The position numbers were made by a program, and so were the translations under genes. This document shows, in pieces, positions 34,036-42,331 of a DNA stretch of 64,000 nucleotides. How positions within the stretch are numbered: the first letter of the stretch is position 1; each line of letters begins with the position of its first letter. The stretch is from assembly GCA_030432025.1 (NCBI GenBank), contig JAUIIA010000001.1, positions 62,001-126,000 on the forward strand, given 5' to 3'. The DNA is from Alphaproteobacteria bacterium (GTDB taxonomy: Bacteria > Pseudomonadota > Alphaproteobacteria > Micavibrionales > Micavibrionaceae). The notes below the pieces were generated by a model. The model did not search any database, had not been told where the DNA came from, and worked only from the letters and a program-made list of their open reading frames with translations.

Positions 34036-35748
34036 TTAATCTTCACTTTCGATCTCCAGCCCTGCGAGCTCCAGCGCAATGACGAGCTTTTCATAGAACA
34101 CAGGTGAAGTTTTCCAGACCTCTAACATCTCCTTTGGGTTTTCAATAAACTCCGGAAATTTTGTCCTGATATGTTGTGCTATTTCACGCGCTTCTTTTGT
34201 CCTTTTGAGCGCCGCGTATGATGAGCATAAAGCCAAACTGGTATTTAGGTTATCTGGTTGATAAGTCTTACGCGCATTCAAGAGCGCCTCGCTGTAGTTC
34301 CCCGCACGGAAATAATAGATATACAAGATGCCGTGATACCACCGTGGATGTCCGGGATTGAGCTCTATTGCTTTTTCTGCGTATCGACGCGCAAGCTCCC
34401 AATCACCGGCGAGCCCGTATCTCCAAGCTGCTTCTGCTAAAACTTCCGTATCGTTCGGGTTTAGAGACAACGCCAGACGAATGTGCCGCTTCATCAGCTC
34501 GGTATCCCCATTGAATTCGGCTGCTGTAGAAAAATATTGCTGTGTCCTTGCTTTATTCGGACTTATTTTGACAGCTTGTCTTGCCGTCTCCATGACCAGT
34601 TCTTTCAGGTCCTGTCCATTAAGACTCTCAGCGGGCTTGAAGTTGTAGCGTTTTATGTCTCCGTACATCCATGACAAGTATGCCCAACTTTCCGCATGAT
34701 CAGGAAACTTTTCCAAAGTGTCCTGCAAACACTTTGTGACTTGGGTGTGCCCGTCTTGCGACTTGTTGTTCGCATACGTATAAAAATTCAAAACGCACTT
34801 GTACGGAAGATACGCCTTACTTCGGTCGGTGTAGCGTTTATCGAGCTCGTAGTTCATGACGACGCCATAAGGCGATGCGACTTGCGCAGCAACATCGCTT
34901 GACGTGTTTTCAATCAAATCATTGATGTCATCCGGCAAGGTTTCATGTGATTTCTTGTGCGTCCAAATGTAATTGGACCGCGGTGCATCGAGCACTCGTA
35001 TGGTTACATCAAACGTATCCCCGTTATTCTCGATGAACCCTTCGATCAAATAGCTAGCGTCTGAATCTTCGACGATCTCGGCACTGTTGCCTGACCAATT
35101 CTCAAGATTGGTTTCGGCATGGATATTGTGAATTTCGATCTCTGAAAATTTTAAAAGATTATCAGTCAGTGACAGGGTCATGCTTTCAGCTACTTCTGCT
35201 GCTTCCCGTGACCCGGAGGACTCGAAGGGCAAAACCGCAACTACCGGTACATAGGGGTGGTCACCTTCGATATGCTCCGCGGCATGGTGTTCATAAGCAA
35301 ACCATGCGGCAAATGCGGCCGCGATACAAAACAGCGCTATAATGCCATATGCGATTTTCGAAGACGCAGAAGGCTTGTTAGCTGCATCGTGCATCTCTTC
35401 GGTTAAACTATATGAAAAACTAGGCTTGTATGCCCCTTTGGGAATCCGGATTTCAACAGGGTTGTTCTTTCCTTTGCTGTGGTAATACAGCTTCAAAGCT
35501 TTTCGTAGACGGCTGGCCTCAACCCGTACTGAGGAGTCTATGTCCGGGTTAAAGTTTTCCGGTTTTTCAAAAACCTCAATACCAATCGTATAGCCTTTAA
35601 TCTGGTCTTCCTCACCATTCAGGCTTTTTTCAACGATGAAGTTCAAAAAATCGCGCAGGCGCGCAGAGCCGGAAAACTCCTCGCTTTCACAGACACGACC
35701 AAGCTCTTCGCGTATTTCTTCTTTAGTGGGTTGCTTTGCGATTGTCAT
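34036..35748 (-). CDS. Membrane protein with N-terminal regulator-like domain, TolB-like domain and TPR repeats
   Basis: Protein of 570 residues. The N-terminal domain (residues 5-110) has LRDFLNFIVEKSLNGEEDQI and VRVEASRLRKALKLYY followed by IRIPKGAYKPSFSY, a pattern common in proteins annotated as adenylate cyclase-like or TPR regulators. A transmembrane helix (about 133-153) follows. Next comes an extracytoplasmic domain starting VPVVAVLPFESSGSREAAEV that resembles the TolB/FlgO N-terminal fold, then TPR-like repeats (AELNPGHPRWYHGILYIYY type, about 330-520). It may link a periplasmic sensor part to a cytoplasmic DNA-binding-like part, in the manner of CadC. No cyclase catalytic domain is present. 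It is convergent with the binding-protein gene. Confidence 0.7.
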   Translation of the reverse strand: MTIAKQPTKEEIREELGRVCESEEFSGSARLRDFLNFIVEKSLNGEEDQIKGYTIGIEVFEKPENFNPDIDSSVRVEASRLRKALKLYYHSKGKNNPVEIRIPKGAYKPSFSYSLTEEMHDAANKPSASSKIAYGIIALFCIAAAFAAWFAYEHHAAEHIEGDHPYVPVVAVLPFESSGSREAAEVAESMTLSLTDNLLKFSEIEIHNIHAETNLENWSGNSAEIVEDSDASYLIEGFIENNGDTFDVTIRVLDAPRSNYIWTHKKSHETLPDDINDLIENTSSDVAAQVASPYGVVMNYELDKRYTDRSKAYLPYKCVLNFYTYANNKSQDGHTQVTKCLQDTLEKFPDHAESWAYLSWMYGDIKRYNFKPAESLNGQDLKELVMETARQAVKISPNKARTQQYFSTAAEFNGDTELMKRHIRLALSLNPNDTEVLAEAAWRYGLAGDWELARRYAEKAIELNPGHPRWYHGILYIYYFRAGNYSEALLNARKTYQPDNLNTSLALCSSYAALKRTKEAREIAQHIRTKFPEFIENPKEMLEVWKTSPVFYEKLVIALELAGLEIESED

Positions 35749-36059
35749 ATTCGAAATTTTTTCGATAAAGCCAAATTATTACCGAAAACACAGAATTTAG
35801 CAAAGACAAAAGCTATAACAGAAAACTCTAATGCATTGATTTATATAAACTAACGCCTGCTAAAAGTTGAGGCTGCAGCAGTATGCTAAGGTGTTGTCGA
35901 TTGCTGGGCGGGCTGAGCGTTTGGTCGCAGGAAGTGGATTTTAGCGTGATCAAGCTCGCATTTCCATCGATTAACATCCTGCCTTACCGGACAAGAGCTG
36001 TTGCCAGCTTCACCATGCTGTATGATATCTAAATCCCAAGCACTAATGAAAAGTGACGT
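35749..36059. other. Intergenic region, nothing recognised
   Basis: About 310 bases between divergent genes. It must hold two promoters. I see no gene, strong hairpin, FNR-type or Fur-like box in it. Confidence 0.5.
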
Positions 36060-36890
36060 ATGTCGATCAAAGTCATACGGAATAAAGCAATACCCTATAT
36101 GAAACCGGTATCAGACCCTATAAGGCTTTCCATCTTCCTTGAAAAGCTATCCGATGAAGGGCGTTACATGATCGTACGCCAGTTTATCGAAAGTAAAAAA
36201 CTGACTGGGCCTTTAAATTTCGAGGAGCTCATGAGTTTTGTAGTCGAGAGCCGCGGCAAAGAGGACACAAAAAGCATGATCACTCTTCTGCTTCCTTTGT
36301 TGAAGGAAAAAGGCACGCCTGCAGAGCTGAAGAAGATTTATCCACGAGTTCGAAGTCCTCATAATGTTTTCCAAGAATTGGAGCGGTTTGATTTGATGAA
36401 AAAGCCTGTTCCATTTGAAGGGTTTATGTCATTCCTCGAAGTTGCGGATCCCAAAGACTACGAAGACCTCTTCCTCAGTTTTTATCCAGCATCCCAGAAG
36501 CTGACGAGCGATCAGCTGGCTGCTTTGATGAAGCGCTTCAATGAGAGTAGCCGTTTTATTGTCACAGGCTTTGTTGAAGAAATGGGTGAACAAGGCCGCA
36601 TACAAACAGGGATGACCTCCGATATGATAGTTACTGTGCTTGACCCTCTCGATTTTAAAGCACGTGGCAAAATTGCAGATGAGATGGTGCCTTTTATGGC
36701 TAAAGGGCAGCCGATTGAATCCCTTATACCTGTATTAGAAGGGATTCAAAAAGACGGTGATAAAAGAGACTTTACCATAAGGTGCGTGAAGGCCGGAGTT
36801 GTACGTATTGCGGCATTGAATGAACTGAATGTCTTATCCTCTGTTTTGGGCAGTAACAATCTTAAAAAAGTTATCAAGAAGCTAGATTAG
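36060..36890 (+). CDS. Hypothetical all-helical protein
   Basis: Soluble protein of 276 residues, not recognised. It is built from helical pairs that suggest a HEAT/ARM-like solenoid (LSIFLEKLSDEGRYMIVRQF, PLNFEELMSFVVESRGKED, PVPFEGFMSFLEVADPKDYE, ESLIPVLEGIQKDGDKRD). The repeated P-L/V-x-F-E-x-L/F-M-S-F motif at about residues 52 and 119 points to an internal repeat. There is no signal peptide or catalytic motif. Two bases downstream a possible small secreted peptide gene begins. Confidence 0.65.
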   Translation: MSIKVIRNKAIPYMKPVSDPIRLSIFLEKLSDEGRYMIVRQFIESKKLTGPLNFEELMSFVVESRGKEDTKSMITLLLPLLKEKGTPAELKKIYPRVRSPHNVFQELERFDLMKKPVPFEGFMSFLEVADPKDYEDLFLSFYPASQKLTSDQLAALMKRFNESSRFIVTGFVEEMGEQGRIQTGMTSDMIVTVLDPLDFKARGKIADEMVPFMAKGQPIESLIPVLEGIQKDGDKRDFTIRCVKAGVVRIAALNELNVLSSVLGSNNLKKVIKKLD

Positions 36891-36892
36891 TC

Positions 36893-37021
36893 ATGAACAG
36901 ATTATATGCGACCATTTTACTAGTTTTGGCCTTGGCAGTGATCACACCGTTGGCCCATGCAGACGATCTGAACTTTTCTTTGGATATGGATGAACCGCAA
37001 AACCGTCCCGAAGCTTCATAG
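36893..37021 (+). CDS. Possible 42-residue secreted peptide
   Basis: A short open frame starts two bases after the upstream stop codon. It encodes a clean signal peptide (LYATILLVLALAVITPLAHA) and a 19-residue acidic remainder (DDLNFSLDMDEPQNRPEAS). It runs head-on into the 3' end of the - strand gene at 36942-37502, overlapping it by 80 bases. It could be a real peptide, translationally coupled to the gene before it, or the stump of a longer secreted protein cut off by a rearrangement. Confidence 0.35.
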   Translation: MNRLYATILLVLALAVITPLAHADDLNFSLDMDEPQNRPEAS

Positions 37022-37502
37022 GAATGTAATCAGGAAGATAATCGGTGTTGTCAGGCGAACCAATAGTGGGCCTACGGCCGCTAGCACTCAGATAAAAATC
37101 TTTGGCATCCCAGTTAAGACGGAACGACTTTTTGCTAAAATTGTAATCATCCATCTTCACCTGAAACGAAAAAGCCATATGAGGAGAGACTTCCTCAAAC
37201 AACTCACTACGGCGACGCTTAGCAGCCTCAATCTGCTCGAACTCGTTGCCAGCCAAAGTAGAAAACTCGTCCGGGTACGCGATTTTCAAATACTCGACCA
37301 GCAGCCCCGCATGGTCAGATGGAAAAACCTGCTTTTGCACTAAAAACGCAAACATATCCTTCCATTCCGCTTCGGGCGCGTCCGGTGAGACCGTTGTCTG
37401 TAGCTCGGACGGCAGATCAGCCTTAACAGCCATCGGTATTGCGCATAATGTCGCCATTGCTATCACAGCAAAGCGCTTAAGTTTCGTCGGTATGATAACC
37501 AT
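36942..37502 (-). CDS. Hypothetical secreted protein
   Basis: Protein of 186 residues with a signal peptide (IIPTKLKRFAVIAMATLCAI, cleaved after VKA). The mature part has PEAEWKDMFAFLVQKQVFPS and KIAYPDEFSTLAGNEFEQIE, and a later segment FSFQVKMDDYNFSKKSFRL that looks beta-rich. No family is recognised. The ATG at 37502 follows a GGGGGAA site and lies inside the end of the upstream membrane-protein gene, overlapping it by 26 bases, so the two are coupled. Its 3' end overlaps the small + strand frame. Confidence 0.6.
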   Translation of the reverse strand: MVIIPTKLKRFAVIAMATLCAIPMAVKADLPSELQTTVSPDAPEAEWKDMFAFLVQKQVFPSDHAGLLVEYLKIAYPDEFSTLAGNEFEQIEAAKRRRSELFEEVSPHMAFSFQVKMDDYNFSKKSFRLNWDAKDFYLSASGRRPTIGSPDNTDYLPDYIPMKLRDGFAVHPYPKKSSDRLHGPTV

Positions 37503-39312
37503 AAGTAATTCCCCCAAGAATGTTTGTTCGTATTGTTTCCCCTATCGGCATGACATAGGGCTCAAAACGGTTAAGCCAGTCCACACCGAACGCTATTACA
37601 GGTGATTCCCCCCCAAGCACTTCAAGAGAGGTGCTATACATAGGATTATTTTTTCCAGGTGCAGGTAAAGCAAATGGCCCAGCAACTATAAAAAAGATCA
37701 TTGCGGTTATTATAGCAGGCTTGAACCTTTCAACCGAAGTGCTGAAAATTGCCGCACTGGACACGACGAGCGAGCCTGCATTCAGGATCGAGAAGAATAA
37801 AGAAAAGATGAGCGCGATGGGCGGAACAATGAGCGCCCGCAACGCATCTTCGTGTTGTTCCACGTACCGATCGGAAAACGCTTTTTCTTTTATTTCCTCA
37901 ATGTGTTTTTGCAAAACAGGCATCATAACTGTCTCTTCAAACTCACTTCTACTAAGGCCAAGAGGCATATCAGCCGCTAGTCCGTATTTATCTTCCAGGG
38001 CTGCACGAATATCGGCGCGCTCCAACAACATTTTTTCATCAAGGCCAGGCTCAAGCTCAACCCCAAGTAAAGTCTTTGTTTTTGTCGAAAAGTCCTTGTC
38101 TGCCTGCGCACCGATCCCGCGCGACACCACTTCCATAAATTGAGTTTTTGTGAGCGGGAACTCCAACCCTTCAGTATTAATTCTGCGCGACTTTAGCTGA
38201 CCCAACACAGTGCTCTTAAGCTTCTCAGAAACCAAGAAGTCAGAATAAGTTACGCTGAGTGGAAAACCTGTTTGCTTCTTGAACTTTTGCTCTGACAGAA
38301 CATTAACGGCCTGCACAATTGTCGATGTTCTACCCGGACAGCTATTTGGCGCACCCGGGTGATAGCGCGGAGGAGCTCCATGGCCATCCCATCCGTTACA
38401 CCACCAATCCATGGGCACTGTGTGGCCAAAATATTGCTGTAATTCCTGATTATATTTCCGTTCCACCCTATCCCTGCAAGCCCCGCCACATGCCGCCAGT
38501 TCATCGAATAAAGGTACGAGCTGCTTCTTCGCATAAGCGGCAACATCTTCGTTGCGATTAAAGATTTTCTCACGGTTACTATCGATAATTCTCCACGCTT
38601 TGCCAATTTCGGCCTGCACCATGTTCCAGGCCTCTTCGGCTTTATCGCGCCCTTGAGTTTTCGCTATGGCGATTTCGTTAGATCCATCCTTGTAGCTTTG
38701 CAGATGCTGATTAATTTTGTCATGAGCCTCTTGGTATTGGACCCACATGTTATCTCCACCGGCTTTTTGATACGTTGCGCGAGCCGCAATGTCCTCAAAC
38801 TTATCTTCCAACTCCTGCAAAATCTCGCTGTCATTCATCAGAAAAATACCGAATGTGGCGTAAAACGTGGCATCGCGTACAGGTTCAGCCCCTGTGCTCA
38901 GAAGCGAAAACTCCAGCGCCCCGGTTGATACATTTTGCCAGGCAAGCGCAGCTAAAAATGCTGCTCTCTTTTGTTCTTGGGACGCACTTTTCACTACAGA
39001 ACCAACTAGCAAGCTTTGCCCCACATAAACAGCAGGTACAATAAGAGCAAACGATACGGCAAGAACGATGATACTTTTTTTGACGTTCTCGGTTTTAAAA
39101 CCGATCAGGCGCCACGCAATCAAAACGGCACCGATACCTGAAATGGTCCTGCCTGCTAGCTCAAGGCCATGAATTTGGTCTAAATCCGGTATATTGCCGA
39201 CAGCCGTCAGCAATCTGGCGTTAAAAGACAGTTCAAAAAGAAGATAGATAAAGGCGACCATTTCGAGAAAGATCAGCCAATAAAGATTTTTAGAAGTATG
39301 AGAGCTATGCAT
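37477..39312 (-). CDS. Hypothetical polytopic membrane protein with large central domain
   Basis: Protein of 611 residues, not recognised. Three hydrophobic segments lie near the N-terminus (about residues 10-28, 50-70, 82-104) and two or three near the C-terminus (about 510-570). Between them is a central domain of about 400 residues. The central domain has a Cys pair region (ELAACGGACRDRVERKYNQE) and a WWCNGWDGHGAPPRYHPGAP stretch rich in Gly, Pro and Trp. The layout, with membrane anchors at both ends and a long loop, suggests a surface or periplasmic domain. It is followed by a secreted-protein gene that overlaps its end. Confidence 0.6.
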   Translation of the reverse strand: MHSSHTSKNLYWLIFLEMVAFIYLLFELSFNARLLTAVGNIPDLDQIHGLELAGRTISGIGAVLIAWRLIGFKTENVKKSIIVLAVSFALIVPAVYVGQSLLVGSVVKSASQEQKRAAFLAALAWQNVSTGALEFSLLSTGAEPVRDATFYATFGIFLMNDSEILQELEDKFEDIAARATYQKAGGDNMWVQYQEAHDKINQHLQSYKDGSNEIAIAKTQGRDKAEEAWNMVQAEIGKAWRIIDSNREKIFNRNEDVAAYAKKQLVPLFDELAACGGACRDRVERKYNQELQQYFGHTVPMDWWCNGWDGHGAPPRYHPGAPNSCPGRTSTIVQAVNVLSEQKFKKQTGFPLSVTYSDFLVSEKLKSTVLGQLKSRRINTEGLEFPLTKTQFMEVVSRGIGAQADKDFSTKTKTLLGVELEPGLDEKMLLERADIRAALEDKYGLAADMPLGLSRSEFEETVMMPVLQKHIEEIKEKAFSDRYVEQHEDALRALIVPPIALIFSLFFSILNAGSLVVSSAAIFSTSVERFKPAIITAMIFFIVAGPFALPAPGKNNPMYSTSLEVLGGESPVIAFGVDWLNRFEPYVMPIGETIRTNILGGITYGYHTDET

Positions 39313-39487
39313 GACCCTGCTTCGCTATGTCCCCCAAATTACTCTAGCCCAATAAAAAAGACTAAAATATAAAAGTAATGATATCGTTAAAAGGGCTCTA
39401 ACTAAATATACGATTACTCACGCACCCCACACCTACACAAGTATTTACGCAAACAATATTTAGTTTTTATGATTTTATGTGCAGCTT

Positions 39488-39763
39488 TTACAAACTTCCG
39501 GCCAACTGTAAAAACCCATTTAACTGCCGCTGGCTGCACCCCAGACACATTTCCAACAACTCTATTGTGTGCTGCAGAGTTTCATCCAAGGCAATTTGCC
39601 GCTCATGACAGCTTTTGTAGTTTTGAAGGGCTTCGCTAAGGATGGCCTTGCAATCCAGATCACCCAGCTCCTTATTTCGTTCAAGGTTGGCATTTAGATA
39701 TGCCAAAAAGTGACGTGTGTCCGTATTAGCGGTTTCAGTAATTTCAGCTATTTGGAGTGACAT
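39488..39763 (-). CDS. Hypothetical small helical protein
   Basis: Protein of 91 residues, helical and mildly acidic (NLERNKELGDLDCKAILSEA, LQHTIELLEMCLGCSQRQL), with a Cys-x2-Cys near the end. No family is recognised. The ATG at 39763 has a strong AGGAGG site and overlaps the end of the luxI-like remnant by 20 bases, so it may have been its operon partner. Confidence 0.6.
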   Translation of the reverse strand: MSLQIAEITETANTDTRHFLAYLNANLERNKELGDLDCKAILSEALQNYKSCHERQIALDETLQHTIELLEMCLGCSQRQLNGFLQLAGSL

Positions 39764-40433
39764 CGGGCTTTCCTCCTGGGTCATTTGATTGGTCTGAGAA
39801 ATCCTTACCGGCTTGGCCCGCAGATCGAAGCTTATCCGCATATTCTATTATCTGCTCTATTCGCTCTTTTGGAGGGGTACCGTATTTTAAGGAACTAGGA
39901 TAAATGCCGGATATCCTTTTGACATTTTCAAGCCTTTCAGGCGTAAACTCCATATATCCTGCATAAACCTCATATTCCGGTTCACCAGGTCCGTCTTGCA
40001 TTTTTACATTCGGGCCCAGCCTCTCGACGGATAAGCCCAGTTGAGGATAGGTTGCATTCCATACCCGGTCGGGCATAAAGCAAAAAAAGCCACGGTAATT
40101 CCCGACTTCAGAGTACACAGCAGAAGCGGCTAAACATTCCAATGCTGCTTTACTTCGATCAGTGTTACGCGAGCCGTCCGGTAACTTTCTGGGCAACCGC
40201 TCATCATCCAGAATTACCCTACTCGTTTCAAAAACGTCCTGTGCCAGAGGCAATGACTGGCCATCCCCTATAAGGTGCGGCAAGTTCAACCCGATCATCG
40301 AGATATCCCGATCGAATAAATCAATGCTGGGATGAACACGAACGGTGCATGCGATTTCACCGTCCTGAAAGCGTTTCACAAAATAAACCGTCCCTTGAAT
40401 ACTGGAACGAGAGAGCAAAGGGCAGCTTATCAA
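39744..40433 (-). pseudogene. LuxI-type acyl-homoserine-lactone synthase, 5'-truncated
   Basis: The readable frame of about 229 codons aligns with LuxI/TraI-type synthases from their beta-strand 3 onward: VYFVKRFQDGEIACTVRVHP, then SMIGLNLPHLIGDGQSLPLA and DVFETSRVIL, where the Glu and Arg of ExSR are the conserved active-site pair. Later AALECLAASAVYSEVGNYRG and LGLSVERLGP fit the acyl-binding half. The first 50 or so residues of the family, with the conserved Arg, Phe, Trp and Asp residues that bind S-adenosylmethionine, are missing. The only start is a TTG with no ribosome site, in sequence that belongs to the oppositely facing kinase remnant. I conclude it is inactive. No luxR gene is seen nearby. 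Confidence 0.7.
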
Positions 40434-41778
40434 GGCGAGAGAGCAAGATGAATATTTCCCGATAACATATATAGAACCCTATGAGCCCAACAAAAGAGCG
40501 CAGGGTTTAAATGTAAACGGGCCTGACGGTTATCTTGGCAGCATCATAAAATCAACACTGGAGGACGCTAAAACGAGGAAAATTCAGCAAGCAACCGCAG
40601 CGATTCTGCTTGTACAAAATGAGAATGAACTCGGTCTTATTGTCTATCATCCTGTCTTCTCAGGGAATGGAAACGCTGAAGACTTTAAGAACCACCCGAT
40701 GCTGCGCGGGTTTGTGGCAATCGTATTCTTAGTTAAAGAAGTATTTGCCGACATTGAGGATGATATGCCGGGTTATCTAGACTTGCTGATAGCGGAAGAA
40801 CGCCCAGAGGGTAAGGTTTTGTATGGCCGCGAGGATATTGCCAAAAGCTACCAAGAAAAAACCTTAAATCTGGATTATTACGTCATCTCAAAGCATGTAA
40901 CGGCGCTCGGATCCAATTTAAGCATTCACTTAATCTATGACAGAGGACTACTCAGCCTAACGTACAGCAATGTCTGGTTTTTTATGGTTGTCGCCATGAT
41001 GGTTATTTTTCTCGTAACCATGATCGTCTTTGTTGCTACAGGTCGAGCCGATTCAATCGAAAGGTTAGTAGAGGAACGAACACGAAAGTTAGAGATGGCA
41101 AATAACCAGCTTGAGGAATTTTCTTACAGAACTTCACATGACTTGCGTGCCCCCGTGGTGTCCTCTTTGGGGCTGATTGAGGTGATAGAAAATGCAATTG
41201 AAACAGATAATAAAAAGCAAATTTCAACGTCTGTAGGTTTCATGAAAGAAACCCTCATTAATCTAGAAAAATTGATAATCAACATTCTAAATCTGTCAAA
41301 AGTTGATCACTTAAGCGAGACTGCTAAACAAGTTGATATTGAAAACCTTGTCAACGAGGCCATAAAAAAATTCACGCATATGGCTGACTTCAAAAAAATA
41401 AGCTTTGAGACCGACCTGCAAGAAAAGAAAATAAAAACACTGGAAACGCGTTTAGCGACCATATTTGAAAATCTGATTACTAATGCAATTAAATATCAAG
41501 ACCCTGAAAAAGATAAAAACGTAATCAAAATTAGCAGCTACATAAAAGATGATTCTTTCGTCATCCTAGTCGCAGATAACGGCATAGGTTTTCCGAAAGA
41601 TTCTGAAAACGAGATGTTCCAAATGTTTAAGAGGTTTCATTCCGGCACAGCCTACGGTTCCGGGCTGGGTTTATATACCGTTAAACGGTCAGTAGATGTT
41701 CTCGGCGGAGATATTGCGTACGAAAGAGCCTCTGGCTTTACGACATTTACAGTGACGCTGCCAGTGAACACCAATTAG
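40399..41778 (+). pseudogene. CHASE-domain histidine kinase, 5'-truncated
   Basis: The frame is open from 40399, right after an in-frame TGA, and begins inside a CHASE domain (REQDEYFPITYIEPYEPNKR, then ATAAILLVQNENELGLIVYH). A transmembrane helix (around 40970-41035) follows. A HisKA domain has the His in FSYRTSHDLRAPVVSS, and the HATPase domain has NLITNAIKYQD, VADNGIGFP and YGSGLGLYTV. The first membrane helix and the start of the CHASE domain are gone. There is no ATG, GTG or TTG until the ATG at 40699, which would give a 359-residue kinase lacking most of its sensor. That shorter form could still be made. The missing part ends exactly where the divergent luxI-like gene loses its own 5' end. 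Confidence 0.75.
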
Positions 41779-41888
41779 GCGTTCTTAAAGATGGATCAAA
41801 CCTAAGTTAATCAGGATTGGTATCTCCTTCTATACTTGCCCACACAAGAACCGGGTTTTAGGTCCGCAAGTATCTTCTGTATTGATTT

Positions 41889-42101
41889 TTACAAGTCATT
41901 GGCACGGTCATCTTCAATCCGTTTCGTGATGGCGGTTTTAGCCTTTTCTTCGTCTATTCCGGCAGCCTTTGCCATTGCCAGAACCGCGCTACACTCGCCT
42001 TTTGCTGCTTTTGGGCATAAGCCGCAGTTTCCGATACTCTTGGCCCAATTAGCCTCCATTTCGGTACGCGCAGTTGCTCGTGCTTTTTCATGTTTGGTCA
42101 T
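41889..42101 (-). CDS. Hypothetical small protein with Cys motif
   Basis: Protein of 70 residues, charged and helical. Three cysteines lie in GNCGLCPKAAKGEC (C-x2-C-x7-C), which could bind a metal. The rest is Lys/Ala/Glu-rich. A GGAGA-type site precedes the ATG. It is the last gene of the leftward set that starts at 46083, 15 bases after the previous stop. No family is recognised. Confidence 0.6.
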   Translation of the reverse strand: MTKHEKARATARTEMEANWAKSIGNCGLCPKAAKGECSAVLAMAKAAGIDEEKAKTAITKRIEDDRANDL

Positions 42102-42116
42102 GTTATCTCTCCTTTA

Positions 42117-42326
42117 TCAATGAATCAGTTGCGATCCCGCATCAAAAACAGCGGCAATACCTTGCTGGGCGTTACCGCTCAGCGCCGTCCAAAACGGCAC
42201 GCCTGTAATTGAAACATCCAGAAATGTTGTGGCTGTAAGATAGAAAATGGCCCCTAGCCCAACGATTTGCGGTGTGCTTTCAAGTGCAGATGAAAAGGCG
42301 TTAAAGACTTTGTTTAAGGACTCCAT
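42117..42326 (-). CDS. Hypothetical small membrane protein
   Basis: Protein of 69 residues with one clear hydrophobic helix (QIVGLGAIFYLTATTFLDVS) and amphipathic ends. It lies five bases after the 1058-residue gene and shares its direction. No family is recognised. It resembles the other small membrane protein of this locus (46243) only in size and topology. Confidence 0.6.
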   Translation of the reverse strand: MESLNKVFNAFSSALESTPQIVGLGAIFYLTATTFLDVSITGVPFWTALSGNAQQGIAAVFDAGSQLIH

Positions 42327-42331
42327 TGTGT

